A model generated the notes under the pieces. That model saw only the letters and a program-made list of their open reading frames with translations. It searched no databases and had not been told where the DNA came from. Shown one piece after another: positions 12,785 to 23,574 of a stretch of DNA of 64,000 nucleotides (its first letter is position 1; each line of letters begins with the position of its first letter). The position numbers were made by a program, and so were the translations under genes. Source of the stretch: Raffaelea ambrosiae (lineage: Eukaryota; Ascomycota; Sordariomycetes; Ophiostomatales; Ophiostomataceae); NCBI GenBank assembly GCA_002778195.1, contig PCDI01000020.1, positions 413,575 to 477,574 of the forward strand, read 5' to 3'.

Positions 12785-14443
12785 TCACTTCTGCTGCTCC
12801 TCTCGCTCCGCCCGGGCCATCGCCCGCTTCATCTCCCGGTACTGCCGTTCCGCTTCACGTCGCCGATACAGGTTCTCCTCTTCCTCTAGCGCCCGTTTCT
12901 TCTCATATTCTTCTGCCTGTGACAGAGTTTGCTTCTTCGCCGACGCGCCCTGCTTGTCCTTGGCCGACCCCATCGCCTTACTCCAGCCCTTCTTGATGAC
13001 GTCCACTGTCGACGGGACATCATGTTTTGCAGTTGCGCTTACAGGCGCAGCCACCGTCCGGGGTGCCTGCCACGACGAGCCAGGGGCCAAGCGGAAAGCT
13101 GCAGAAGCAGCCCGGCTTGCGGCCGTCGCACCAGGATTCATCAGCCGGGCCAGCGGTGGCATACCGGCCCAGTTGCGCAGCCATGGCTGGTGCCACAGCC
13201 AGGTTTGGAAGGCCTGTACAAATGCACCGATCGCAAAGAAGAAGGTCATAGCCGAGCTCATGTTGGCCGTGACCAGCAGACTCACAGGCGTGATGACGAT
13301 TTGCATCATCTTCATCATCTGCTGTTGTTCAGGCGCCATATATTTGAGATTGCTCTTGGAAAAGTCAGCAGGAGGTCAAATAGTGTTTATCTATAGATTA
13401 CCCACACGGAAAATCAGGTACATCGTGCCCGCCGAGACGATGGGCAGGATAAAGTACGGGTCGGGCATGGTCAGGTCCATGAACCACAATAACCCCGCGC
13501 TCTCCATTCCCGGCACCGGCAGCGCGCACATCGCCCGTATCAGTCGGAACATGCCGTAACCAAACGGCACGTTGACCATGGGAATAAACATCTTCCACTG
13601 CTGCACGCCGGCCGCACGCTGCATGCGTTTCATCTGCAAGCGCAACTCCTGCAAGCGCGCCCGCTTGGCCTCGCTGCTAGAGACGGTGATACTGGCTTTT
13701 AGTTCGTCGGTCATGGCCACAAATTTTGGGTCCTGGCGCAGCACCTGGAACTTGGCGCTCTGCTCGGCGGCTGTCAATGAGGGTAGCAGGATGGCGCCCC
13801 TGAACAAGAGAGTAACAGCAACGATGGACGCCCACCAGGGGAGGCCCGTGTATATGTGGACGTGCTCGAGCGCCCACTGGCACATGCTGGTTGGGCCCCA
13901 ACCAAAATCGAGGCCCATGGCGTGCAAATACCCGATCTGCTCGGGCATGTCGAGCAGGGTCGAGCCGTCGAGAATCTCGGAGAGGGTAGAAGCCGTGTCA
14001 GAAGAGGTAGCGGGGTCTGAGATGAGCGTCTCGCCCTGTGAAGTGAAGATCTCGGGAGTGGAGGGGACGGTAGATGCGACTGTCTCAGTCGATATTGACT
14101 CGGGAGTAGTCGTGGCCGCAGCAGCCGAGGAGGCATCTGGTGACGGCCCCTTCTTGGACCACCATGATGCTGGATTAAGCGAGGAGAGGGAGAAGGCGGC
14201 CGAGGCTGCTGGTATGTTCTGTGGGTGGTTGGGGCGGTAGACGGCCGGGGCAACGAGGCCAACTCGTCGGCCGCAGAGTTGGCCGATGAATATGCGCGAA
14301 GAAGCCAAGGCGGAAACTGCTGGTGCTCTGGGGGCCCTCCGCAACAAGCCTGCGGTGCTAAAGTTCCTTGAGCATGCGGTCCTCACAATCTGGCTGAGGC
14401 GCACGGCCTGCCTGGTACGCACAACGCCTCTGCTGGGAAGCAT
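12785..14443 (-). CDS. OXA1: mitochondrial inner membrane insertase Oxa1 (YidC/Oxa1/Alb3 family)
   Basis: Two exons on the minus strand, 14443-13406 and 13354-12785, are separated by a 51-bp intron (gtgggt..tccaag, branch-like ctgctgac), giving 535 aa. The N-terminus is basic and Arg/Ser-rich, as in a mitochondrial presequence, followed by a Ser/Thr-rich linker. The insertase core starts near DFGWGPTSMCQWALEHVH and shows the family hydrophobic segments, including LPWWASIVAVTLLFRGAILL, LLWFMDLTMPDPYFILPIVS and IVITPVSLLVTANMSSAMTFFF. The C-terminal tail is a charged coiled coil rich in E, K and R (about the last 50 residues), the part that binds mitochondrial ribosomes in Oxa1. It inserts mitochondrially made proteins co-translationally. 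The coiled-coil tail favours Oxa1 over Cox18. The donor GTGGGT is unusual but is the only one that keeps frame. Confidence 0.88.
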
Positions 14444-15381
14444 GGTGGGCAACAAGAAACACGGCCTTTCACAGCAGCTGTGGTTCAATTGCGCCCCCGA
14501 GGGTGGATTGGGTCGTCGAAAGGTGGGTGGGCTGGGTATGTCGAGGGAAAACACACACACACACGGCCCAGAGATTGCAGTCCGAAAATCGAGGAAAAGT
14601 GAGAGCCGACGTTCAGAAGGGCAAACGACAATTTTCACTGCGGGGATTGGTTGATTTGCGGTTGAGTTTGTTAGCGTGACACCTGTTGCCGGTCCGGCAA
14701 AGGCCGAGGAGTGCTAATGCCACTTTAAAAAAAAAAAAAAAAGAAAAACCATGGGCTCTCACAAGTTTACATTCCAGTATTTTGTTCTTGCAATTGGGAG
14801 ATTTGTACTTGGAACTTTTTTTCGGTCATCTTATGTGCCACACCTGTCGAGGTCTGGTTTTGTATACAGCAACTAAATCCACATTTGCAATGGACCATGT
14901 AAGATACAACGAAAAGGACTGCGGCGTATCGACTATTTGCTCAACGTTTTGCTCGACGTTTGCCTTCCTTGCGTTCACTTGTGCTATTATGCCTTCGTCG
15001 TTTTCTTCGTCAAGAACCCCTTTCCTACTATAATGCATGTGGCAGAACCACCCAAGGAGCCCCCATCTTCGTTCATATTTCCACCTCTCCATTTTTCATC
15101 GATCCATGAGGACGCCGTGACCAGGTCTTCTTCCTCCGTGGCTTTGTAAAGATGAGACATGCGCGTGCGTGAGCAGTAAATCATGAGACGGCATAACCCT
15201 CGTGGAGGGGAAAGTAAGGAAAGAAACGAGGAAGGAAGCAGAGAAGCCAAGCTGTTTCCAGAACTGTATCACAATACAAGCCGAACACATACGAGGAGTA
15301 GCCTACAACAAGTCACCCCCCCNCCCCCCTTTCTCTCTCTCTCTCTCCATCTTCATCTCGTTCGTGTGCTTGCCCGGGACG
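14444..15381. other. intergenic, OXA1 promoter and MIM1 3' region
   Basis: No coding feature is recognised. It contains an A16 run at 14727 and a C run broken by one undetermined base (15316-15329). Confidence 0.5.
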
Positions 15382-15854
15382 CTATTCGAGGCTGGCCAGA
15401 TCGTTCAGGCTGGCAATTGATTTTCGGCGTTCCTTGACTTCCACGCCAGGGCCGATCGTATGTGTCCGTCTCGATTCGGGGAAGACCTGGAATGAGTTAA
15501 TACGCAGTCTGGAAAGAAAATGGCACGGCAAAAACATGGATCCCAGAACACCAACGAGTCCACGCCATATTCACTCACCCTCGTCCCACTCCAGCCGAAC
15601 CGAAAGGCCAGCTCGTGTGCAAACAGCTCGCCAAAGCCCATCATCATGCCATTGACAAAGGGAAGAAACAGGTTGATGGCGGCGCCCTTGAAGACCGACC
15701 ACAGTGTCGGTGGCTGGTATAGAATGATCGGCTGGTCCTGCGAGTGCGAGGAGTGCAGCGACGTTGACAGCTCTTCAGCACCCGAATACTGCTCACTGTC
15801 CGAGTGCATGGTGACGCCCGACTCCGCCATCGGGTTGGGTGCTTCTTCGGCCAT
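15382..15854 (-). CDS. MIM1: mitochondrial outer membrane import/biogenesis protein Mim1
   Basis: Two exons on the minus strand, 15854-15579 and 15486-15382 (gtgagt..tccag, phase 0), give 126 aa. The acidic Ser-rich N-terminus (residues 1-45) is followed by the single transmembrane helix of the family, GAAINLFLPFVNGMMMGFGE, which carries the small-residue face (GxxxG-like) used for oligomerisation, and then by HELAFRFGWSGTRVFP. The second exon adds a basic tail ending ASLNDLASLE. Mim1 forms the outer-membrane MIM complex that helps insert alpha-helical proteins such as Tom20 and Tom70. It lies in tandem with OXA1 and diverges from p47/SHP1. The second exon is too short to stand out as an ORF and is supported by exact frame continuity and a small basic domain. 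Confidence 0.88.
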
Positions 15855-17031
15855 GGTGGAGAGGTCTGCACAACTTCTTCGTCTATCTTCGATTGCCCCT
15901 CCTCGAATCGTCGTCGTCTCACTCGGCCAATGCGTGGCTACTGTTGGCTCGGCTCGTGGTTATAAACAGGGCCGCGCGATCTGGCGTTCTTCTCGTTCTG
16001 ACCCGTTCTCTTCCCGAAATCGGACAGTTCAAATTTTACTTTCGCAGAAAGGTAATGCGTGTTTCCTCCGTTACGGTGGTCGTGGGAAGCAACTGCGCCG
16101 TAGGAAACAAGCTCGGGGCGCGCGGTGTTCGCTTTGCTATATTGGTCTGGCAAACAACAGGGTAAACAGTTTCGGCTTAACGGTCGCCTGGGTAGGAATT
16201 GATTGGGCTTTGGCTGTGTGACTGGGTCGAGTTGGTTTGGTGGAGGCTTCCGGCGGTGGCTTTCGCGGGGGGAGAAGACAGCTGAAAAACAGCAGACAGC
16301 AAAAATTATAGGGGCAGAAAAGAAATGAAAAAAGAACAATGACGGAGTGTATGCGGGCTCATCCTGAAGGTGGGCTGCCACTTACCAGTATGTTCATAGT
16401 TGAGGATTGGGAGCACTAGAACCCACAGTTGAGTCTTCCTTTAAGGTTACCTCCGCTGGCCCGCCTGTAGTTGTTTCCACTCTCCTTTTGGAGTTATCTC
16501 GCCAAATACGCTGGTGAACACAGTTAAATAACAGACATGCTGTAGCACCTCTGGCTGTAAGCTACCCTGGGCTTCTCGTGTTTCAGCCGGCTTGCCGCGT
16601 TATTCTCTAGCGCAAGTTGGTGGGGGGGGGGGGGGGGGGGGGTCTCGAGAAGGGCCCCTGGCCTTCTCGGACAACGGAACATCCTTTGACCGTACAGCCA
16701 GTAACGTGCCTTCCGTTTGGGGTGGCGGGGTATTATTATTACCTATGTAGTCGCGCTGGCAGCTTCTCTGGTCACCCGCAAAAGCGCCAGAGCTTGACGT
16801 CCTCTGGAAAGATGCCTAGTGGCTTTTCCCTGAGCTTCTGGATCGCCTTTCTTGGCCAGAAACACTACATAGTAGACAAACTCTACAAAACAAAGACTGC
16901 GTACACTCGACTCGCTCTTTTTGTGCTCCATTCTGACTTTTCTATTTTTGTTTCTTTGTTGACATTCGAAGCAAAACAGACCTCCTTCCCGTCTCTGCGT
17001 CTGCGCATTCTCTCAGGTCCATCTTTCCAGT
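15855..17031. promoter_or_regulatory. divergent promoter region MIM1 / p47
   Basis: This 1.18-kb region lies between the MIM1 start (-) and the p47 start (+). It contains a G21 run at 16622-16642. The open frames here show no family motifs and overlap the promoter region of both genes. Confidence 0.5.
16622..16642. repeat. G21 homopolymer run
   Basis: Twenty-one consecutive G lie in the MIM1/p47 divergent promoter. Confidence 0.95.
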
Positions 17032-18520
17032 ATGGCGACATCTAAGGATGAGTTGGTCAGCGCCTTTTGCACTGTGACAGGCGTGTCAGCCGACGAGGTG
17101 AGTGAATACGGGGTTTTGGGGGGAGCCTGTATCCCGATTTGAGCTCTGTTGCTTGTCTAGTTTACTCTTGTCTAACCACCTCCCCAACCAGGCTATTGAG
17201 CATCTCTCGGGTGCTGGATGGGACAGCGACCAGGCCCTCGCCAACTACTTCGAAGCCCAGGACAACGACCAGGGCACATCCGGTACCTCCGCCGCACCAG
17301 AAGAACCTGAATACACAGGTCCACGGACACTCGATGGCCGACCGGCACCACAGTCCGGCGGCGGAAGCTTATCCACCACATCCAGGTCAAAGCAGCCAGC
17401 AAAGAAGAAGGGTCTCATGACGTTAAGCTCCCTGATGGGCGGCGGCGGTGGCCATGATCATGACGATGAAGACGAAGACGACGAGGAGGATGATGGTCGT
17501 GGGCCGCGGGACCTGTTTGCTGGTGGTGAGAAGTCGGGTCTGGCCGTGCAGGATCCGAAAATGGGTGGACACCCCGATGCACAGCAGAAGATGATCCGTG
17601 ACATCATCGCAAAGGCTAAGGCGTAAGTGACAGAGACGGATGAGGAGAATAAGAAGAAGGCAAGAAAGATGAGATGAGGGCAAAAAGAGTGCTGACCAAT
17701 TTTCAGAAACCGAGGCGCTGCTGGCGAGGAATCAGAAGCCGGCCCCTCACAACCCACATCTTCGCGCTTCCATGGCTCCGGACAGACTCTGGGCGGTGAA
17801 GGCGTACCATCGCGTACAATCCCCGATATGTCGGGACGAACAGCCGGTGGCAGCAGTGGCCAGCGGACCGGCGCCCAGGCAGTTCCTGAAGAAGTTCAGG
17901 AGCGTGTGCTGCACATCTGGCAGGACGGCTTCAGCATAGACGACGGCGAGCTGCACCGGTTTGATGACCCGAACAACGCTGCTGACCTGCAGATGATTCG
18001 TCAGGGTCGGGCCCCTCTGCATCTCATGAACGTCCAGTTCGGCCAAGCTGTTGACGTGAAACTGCACCAGCACCAGGAGCAGTGGCACCAGCTGCCGCGG
18101 GTATACCGTCCATTTTCAGGTGAAGGTCGGCGCCTGGGCAGCCCCGTGCCGGGTGATTCTGCTCGGGCAACACCTCCCGCCACCACCACTGCTACAACCG
18201 CCGCTATAACCACCGTTACATCCACTGCTGCTACTGGCTCTACAGGCACTGTGGTACCAACTATTGACGAGTCCCAACCGACCCTGACCATCCGGGTGCA
18301 GCTTCCTGATGGCACACGACTGCCGGCGCGGTTTAACACTACACAGACCATTGGGGATGTGTACGAATTTGTGGAGCGTGCCCTACCATCGTCGGCACAG
18401 ACTCGGGCGTGGGTCATTGCCACAACGTTCCCGAACAAGGATCACACGGACCGGAGTCTCGTTTTGGGAGAGACGGCCGAATTCAAGCGGGGTGGTGCTG
18501 CCGTGGTCAAATGGGTGTAA
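17032..18520 (+). CDS. SHP1: p47/Shp1-type Cdc48 cofactor (UBA-SEP-UBX)
   Basis: Three exons, 17032-17097, 17192-17622 and 17707-18520 (gtgagt..ccag, gtaagt..tcag), give 436 aa. An N-terminal UBA-like domain (about residues 3-45, VTGVSADEAIEHLSGAGWD) is split by the first intron. It is followed by a disordered stretch with Gly and Asp/Glu runs, a SEP domain (about 227-300, including LHIWQDGFSIDDGELHRFDD) and a UBX domain at the C-terminus (about 357-436). In the UBX domain TIRVQLPDGTRLPARFN opens the fold, and ATTFPNKDHTD matches the conserved FP-containing Cdc48-binding loop. The family recruits ubiquitylated substrates to the AAA ATPase Cdc48/p97 and serves in ER degradation, membrane fusion, autophagy and PP1 regulation. 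The layout and length match yeast Shp1. Confidence 0.93.
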
Positions 18521-19052
18521 GCAAGGTAGAGGAGGATAGAACGGATACAGCAGAGGCTGGGAGGAGATCCGAAACTAGGACGATTGCGGACGCAAGAGAT
18601 CATACCTGGATTTTTCTTTTTTTATGCTTTCGGGTCATGAAAGGAAAGAAAACGTGTCATGGCTTATGGGCCAACGGACCATATTCATTAAAGCAAGAGG
18701 AAGGGCCACAAAGTCAAAAAGGACCCCGACACCCCCCCAACCAAAAATGCATTGATTTTTTACACGTCGAGAGGGTTTTGCTACTCTGATTGCAATGCGA
18801 AACCACCTATCCAACAAGTATTCCACCAAGTATAAGACTGGAATCAGGTTGGGGATGTGCTTCCATTCTGTTCTGAGGTCGACTTGCACCATTCCGTACT
18901 CGTCTATGCTGTTATGTTGCTGCTGCCACCATACACCATCTTAAATCAAACGCGCTTACAAAGGAATAGGGGCGCATGCTGTTTTTGTGGGGGTATCGTA
19001 CAAGATTTAAGCTGTTCATCAAAGAAACCCCGCGTTGTGCTACCGCCCTTGT
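18521..19052. other. convergent intergenic region p47 / Gtr1
   Basis: These are the 3' regions of two converging genes. No additional feature is seen. Confidence 0.6.
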
Positions 19053-20376
19053 CTACACATAGAGAGTCGACCCCTCCGGAGGTGGCACGCCATACGGGTG
19101 CATAGAGTTACCCGATGGTGGCAGCTGCTGCGACTGACTAACGCTTCCGGCACCGTACTCCTTGGCCCCGACCGGCACGTCCAGAAATTCAAACTGTTTG
19201 GCCGCAATCTGCGTGTTGAGCAGTGCGGAATTGAAGCGCGCCTCACCGGGCGGCAACACCACCAGAATGTACGTGTTGGTGGTGAATTTACCGATAAACA
19301 GATTGAACCGGAGGCCGAAGCGCAGCTCAAACATCTTGAACTGCTCGGCGTTACGGGGCGTGCCTGTGTATCGCGCGAGCGAGCTCTTGAAGCTCTTGAG
19401 AATGTTACTCATGCGTTCGAAGCGGTCCTCGCAAGGGTTGCGGGAGCCTTCGTCACTGTTCCAATGGGAGACCACGAGAAAAGAAGTGCGCTCAAAAAGT
19501 AGCATTTCCTCTGCCTCAATGAGACGACCGAGCTGACCCAGATTGATCTCGATGAGGGCAAGGTTGGGCACAAGGTCGTGGATGATGCTGGCCCAAGCCT
19601 TATAGAGGGACTGGTCCCAAATGCTGGTGGCAAAGGGAGTCAACTCAAGTTCGGGGATGTTGCCGTTCAGGCCGGTCCCGTTGGTTTCGCCGTCCTCTTC
19701 GTCGTAGTGTTCCGTGTCCTCGCCGAGCATACTGCCCGGCGGCCCTCCACCAGACGCCACGTTACGCAGGTACTCAGTTGTCTTCTTGCGTATCAGTCGC
19801 ACGCGCTCCTCAAAAACAGTTTCACGGGATGCGGCCACGATGAGGTCCATTTTGTGTATGAGCACAAAGACCTTGGCGCCAGACGAGTACTGGGTGAGGG
19901 CAGAAATGACCGACACGTAAGTAGCCAAATCGCGCTCGACGTCGCGAGACTCAATATCAAAGACGTAGATGAGCACGCCAACATTGCTGAACACATGCTG
20001 TCGCTGCTGAGAGAGGTAGTTTTCCGTAAACGCTTCCTGGCCTCCGCAGTCCCACAGATTGAGGGTCAGGTTGCCGAGGAACTTGACCTGAGAGAGATCA
20101 ATGTCGATGGTTGCGCCGCTGGGGGGAGTCAGCGATGAAGAGCACAGGAAATCTTAAAACCAGGACTGTCTCGTCTCCATGCACTTACAGCCTCCTCGTA
20201 TCCCGTGCCAGATAACTGCTGAAGATGATCGACCTCATGCTCGACTTGCCGGACCCGCTCTTGCCCATCAGCAGAACCTTGCGCTTCTTGGCCTTCTTGA
20301 CCTCGCCGCGCATCTCCGTACCAAACAGCGGCGCCGCCGTTGTGTGCCCTAGGATGGACGGGTCCATGTCTGCCAT
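19053..20376 (-). CDS. GTR1: Rag-family GTPase Gtr1 (RagA/B type)
   Basis: Two exons on the minus strand, 20376-20189 and 20118-19053 (gtaagt..ccag, phase 2), give 417 aa. The P-loop is GKSGSGKSS (about 38-46). The intron falls just before GATIDID (switch I), and the G3 box WDCGGQEAF lies at residues 85-93. The nucleotide-specificity box reads HKMDL instead of NKxD, as is normal for RagA/Gtr1 proteins. The C-terminal half contains the roadblock-like dimerisation domain after about residue 240. Gtr1 pairs with Gtr2 on the vacuole to signal amino-acid sufficiency to TORC1. An acidic loop with EEDGETNG and a terminal Ser/Pro-rich tail of about 30 residues look lineage-specific. All G-motifs are intact. 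Confidence 0.93.
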
Positions 20377-21297
20377 AGGTCTAGAGGCAGCAGGCAACCA
20401 GGCAGCAAAACCCAGACTCAAAGGTCGGGTCACAAGGAGGGGGGTGTTTCCACTGGTGGAGACAAAGTAAGAGTCGGAGGCAGATCTTCTAAAGAGCGAG
20501 GTCGTCTATGCTCCTCCGAGTGTTTTCTTTTTAATGGATCTTGGCACGGATATTCGTCCGACTGGATGTATTAAATGGAATGTGGCCGAAAGCTGTTGAG
20601 GGGACCAGGTTTGGAGGAAGCTGTCGCCATTGGACCCGTGCATCTTGGAGTGGGATAGCTAAAGTGGAGCTCCACGAGGTCACGTGAAACATAGTCCAAG
20701 GCCTGGTGCGGCTAAGGAAGCCGTCAACAAGAAAGGAGAATTGGCGATTAACACCAGAAGTGTATACTACTACTGTTGACTGAACGTAAGAATAGCCCCA
20801 GATAAAAACCCAGCAGTGGTTAAGCGGAGTTGAGTAGAAGTTAATCTTGGGATAAGGCTCTCTTCTTATTAAATTCCGCACGTGGAATAGTTACAAAGTG
20901 GAAGCTAAAACTCCAGCTTCCACCCAAACTACCATATTTTTAACATTACATTATAGGTTTCTGGCAGCCGGAAAACTTAACTCAAATACTCAAATATAGC
21001 TAAGCTCTCGTTGCCGGATTTTCCTTAGCTTGACAGAAAAGCCATCTGTGCCGTACTCGCGAACAGCCTCGTTATGTCCAATCCGAGAACAATCAGAACG
21101 AGGGGGTATCAAATGTCTCTTCTGGGTCGGCGGGAGTTCACTTTGCCCTTTTTGGTTGTGCGATTTAGATAAAATAGTGCTATTAATGCAGGGTGTTTGT
21201 AGACTCACTCTTTCTTGCCTTAGTACTGCTATATTACCATAAGCCCTCACTGCAAAGCGAGCAGACACACCGCCACCCCTGCAGTTACCTTTCGAAG
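20377..21297. other. intergenic, transition to accessory region
   Basis: This is the promoter of Gtr1 and then DNA without recognisable genes. Base composition becomes less GC-rich here, marking the start of the decayed region. Confidence 0.45.
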
Positions 21298-21711
21298 ATG
21301 GCATCAACTCCCTCCGCCACAGCGTCGCCACCCCTGCCCGCCCACGGACTGGAGGGCAAATTTGGTAGATAGATCGGTTTGGAGGTAGCCCATAGGCTGC
21401 TGAGGGATGATGCCCGTGCCAGCTTGGTCGATACTAGCGAGGAGAGCCTGGATGCAGCACAAGAATCTTTGGTGGGGAGCAGTAAAACAGGTGGCACATT
21501 CTCCGACAAGGATGTTTTAAACATCCGCGTGAATGGCACTGTGGAGAGTGAGGTCGAGGCGTACGTGGAAAAGACTGCAGGCCGACTGGACAGTGCTTTT
21601 CCTGGCGCCGGTATCAGCAAAGCGGCAACGAGCATCCCCGATACCACCGACGAGACTTACGAGCGGGGGATGGAGATCAACGTCGAGTCCTGTAGGAAGC
21701 TATCCAATTGA
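21298..21711 (+). pseudogene. short-chain dehydrogenase/reductase remnant
   Basis: From the ATG at 21298 the frame reads a short leader, then EGKFGR followed by an in-frame TAG. It then continues in the same frame with IGLEVAHRLL, VDTSEESLDAAQ, FPGAGISK and MEINVES. This is the N-terminal half of a classical SDR: the Rossmann start, the acidic residue that ends beta-2 (VDT), the NNAG-equivalent box (here PGAGIS) and the NV of helix 4. The glycine-rich TGxxxGxG cofactor loop is gone, apparently by a small deletion at the stop. The catalytic S-Y-K part is absent after 21711. It is therefore a dead, truncated gene of unknown former substrate. Confidence 0.7.
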
Positions 21712-22615
21712 TCATGTCACCGATCCCTTCCATTCACGCGTTTTTCTTCAGCATTGTTCTTCAATTGGATAGCCTCCTCGATAGCTAGACCGACCGAGAG
21801 GCACACCTGGCATGATTCTATAGTCCGGGTCCAAATTCGCCCTACGCGGCTTGCTTCTGACAGCAGCTTCTGAACTGGGAGTGTATTGTATGCAAACGGC
21901 ACACATCATGCCATGAGCGCGTACACAGCTGGGCAATATTCCGGATGCAAAGATCCATGGGACAGCGATCCATGAAGCCTCGTTAAAATGGCATATATAT
22001 TGATCATGGCAAGGGAAGCCCGACTTTCTTCATCAGATGAAGGAATTCCCTCGAAGAAGCCCGACAGCTGCGAGTAGGCGACCGGGTAATGCAAGCCCAC
22101 CTTGACGCCAACGGCACCGATAACCCCAAAGTGATCCATGATATGGACCATAAAGGCCATGGTCGTTGGTAACTGACTATCCCATAGACACTCGTGGCGA
22201 GTAAAACAGAAGTACCACTCAAACCAACGGATTTGAGGATTGTAGACGAGTGGTTAGTACTTGGAACATATCCAGGCCGCCCCAGATGTAAGCAGATTGG
22301 GGGGAATGCCATAGACTTCGGCAGGCATATTCAAGTCGTGACCATCGTGGCATAGAAAAAGTGACAATTTGTGAAATCACGAGGAATTCATATAGTGAAA
22401 CAACCAATTCCATCCTCGATTGTTGTGGGTGGGCAGAGGAGAGAGAAACTAAATATACGTGGGCAGAAAAGTCACACCAACTACGATGACACAAAAGGTA
22501 CAAACCCCAAGGAAAAAAAATAAAAAATTAACCCAAAAACTACCTACGGAGAGAACTTTTTTTTCCAGAAAAACAATGCTTTTTTAAAGCTACTTCTGCA
22601 AGTAACAAATTCGTC
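21712..22615. other. unassigned DNA between two pseudogenes
   Basis: Nothing recognisable is found. Several short frames on the minus strand (for example 21906-22160) have mixed composition but no family motif I can name. They may be further gene fragments. Confidence 0.4.
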
Positions 22616-23202
22616 ATGATCCCTGAACTGTGGGTCTTTGTCGACCTAGCAGCCACGAGCAACCTCGAGATTGCATACGAAGCAGTAACCATTGCCGAAG
22701 ACATAGCTCTGTCACAGAACGCTCTCCGCATGGAACAGACTGTCGATCGGCCCAACTTCGAGCTGTGTGTCGACTCGTTCCATCTTCATGTGCGAGTCTA
22801 GAGTGACGCTTATGCAGTATCAGATATGTTAGAGGAGGCTACCAAGCGTATCAAAGATTCAACCGAGTTGTCTATCAATACGTGCCACCCCCCCTCCCCC
22901 CCCAAAAAAATATTGTACATGTAGATGATGTCTGACGACTCGAAATTTGACCCGCCATTGACTGCCAACTTGCTGATGTCCAACGATCTGAAAGCGCGTG
23001 ATGCCAGCTTGGTGTGGTTAAGGAGTATGCTGCCTCTTCCCTTGAAAGTATATGAGTGTTTTCCCATGGTAGATACTGCCCGAGAATGGATTCTTGCTCT
23101 AGCTGGTAGGAGGCAGAGGAGGCAGAGAACGGACCCGAGGTGATGGCCGCACGGGAAGAGCGCTCGATTGAGAAGCTAGACGTGGAAATTGGGTTGAACT
23201 AG
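22616..23202 (+). pseudogene. 3-dehydroshikimate dehydratase-like (xylose-isomerase-type barrel) remnant
   Basis: The plus-strand translation gives the C-terminal half of a fungal sugar-phosphate isomerase/3-dehydroshikimate dehydratase-type TIM barrel. Blocks are IAYEAVTIAED, then VDRPNFELCVDSFHLHVRV (the family's metal-binding D-[TS]-F-H-type strand), then in broken frames a stretch around FDPPL and a terminal AREERSIEKLDVEIGLN. Stops interrupt it at 22801 and 22924 and near 23143, and the N-terminal half is missing. The related active enzymes act in quinate/shikimate breakdown. Together with the SDR remnant upstream it could be debris of one catabolic locus. The family call rests on motif memory. 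Confidence 0.5.
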
Positions 23203-23574
23203 GTGTCTCCCTTTGCTCCCGGCTACAGTCGAACCCCAATTTCTCGCGAGACAGGTGGTAATAAAGGCGGGTTACCCCGGGTTTCTGTCACTTATTCCAG
23301 TCCAGATTGGATTAAGCTAATTCCAAACATTTGCCTCCTCCAAGGCAGAAACATCATCTGTTTAAAACGAAATGTAATTCATTGTCTGCCGAGCTTATTA
23401 AAGCGGAGACAGCCCTCAATTCACATTCCCTGGGCTAAAGCCTGTCCCCATACTAGGCCGTGATATCTGGTGTTCTCGTATTTCATCCATTATTCACGTC
23501 TGTAAAGTACAGGGTTTTGTCTGACTTGATGACCCCATGGGTTATAAATGCCATGGCAGGAGAGAAAATAAAAC
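23203..23574. other. unassigned DNA before tandem duplication
   Basis: No recognisable gene. The duplication's left boundary is at about 23575. Confidence 0.5.

Noticed and set aside
13355..13405. OXA1 as two separate genes
   Set aside because: A 51-bp intron with branch-like ctgctgac and AG acceptor joins the two frames in phase, and the two halves complete one Oxa1 insertase fold.
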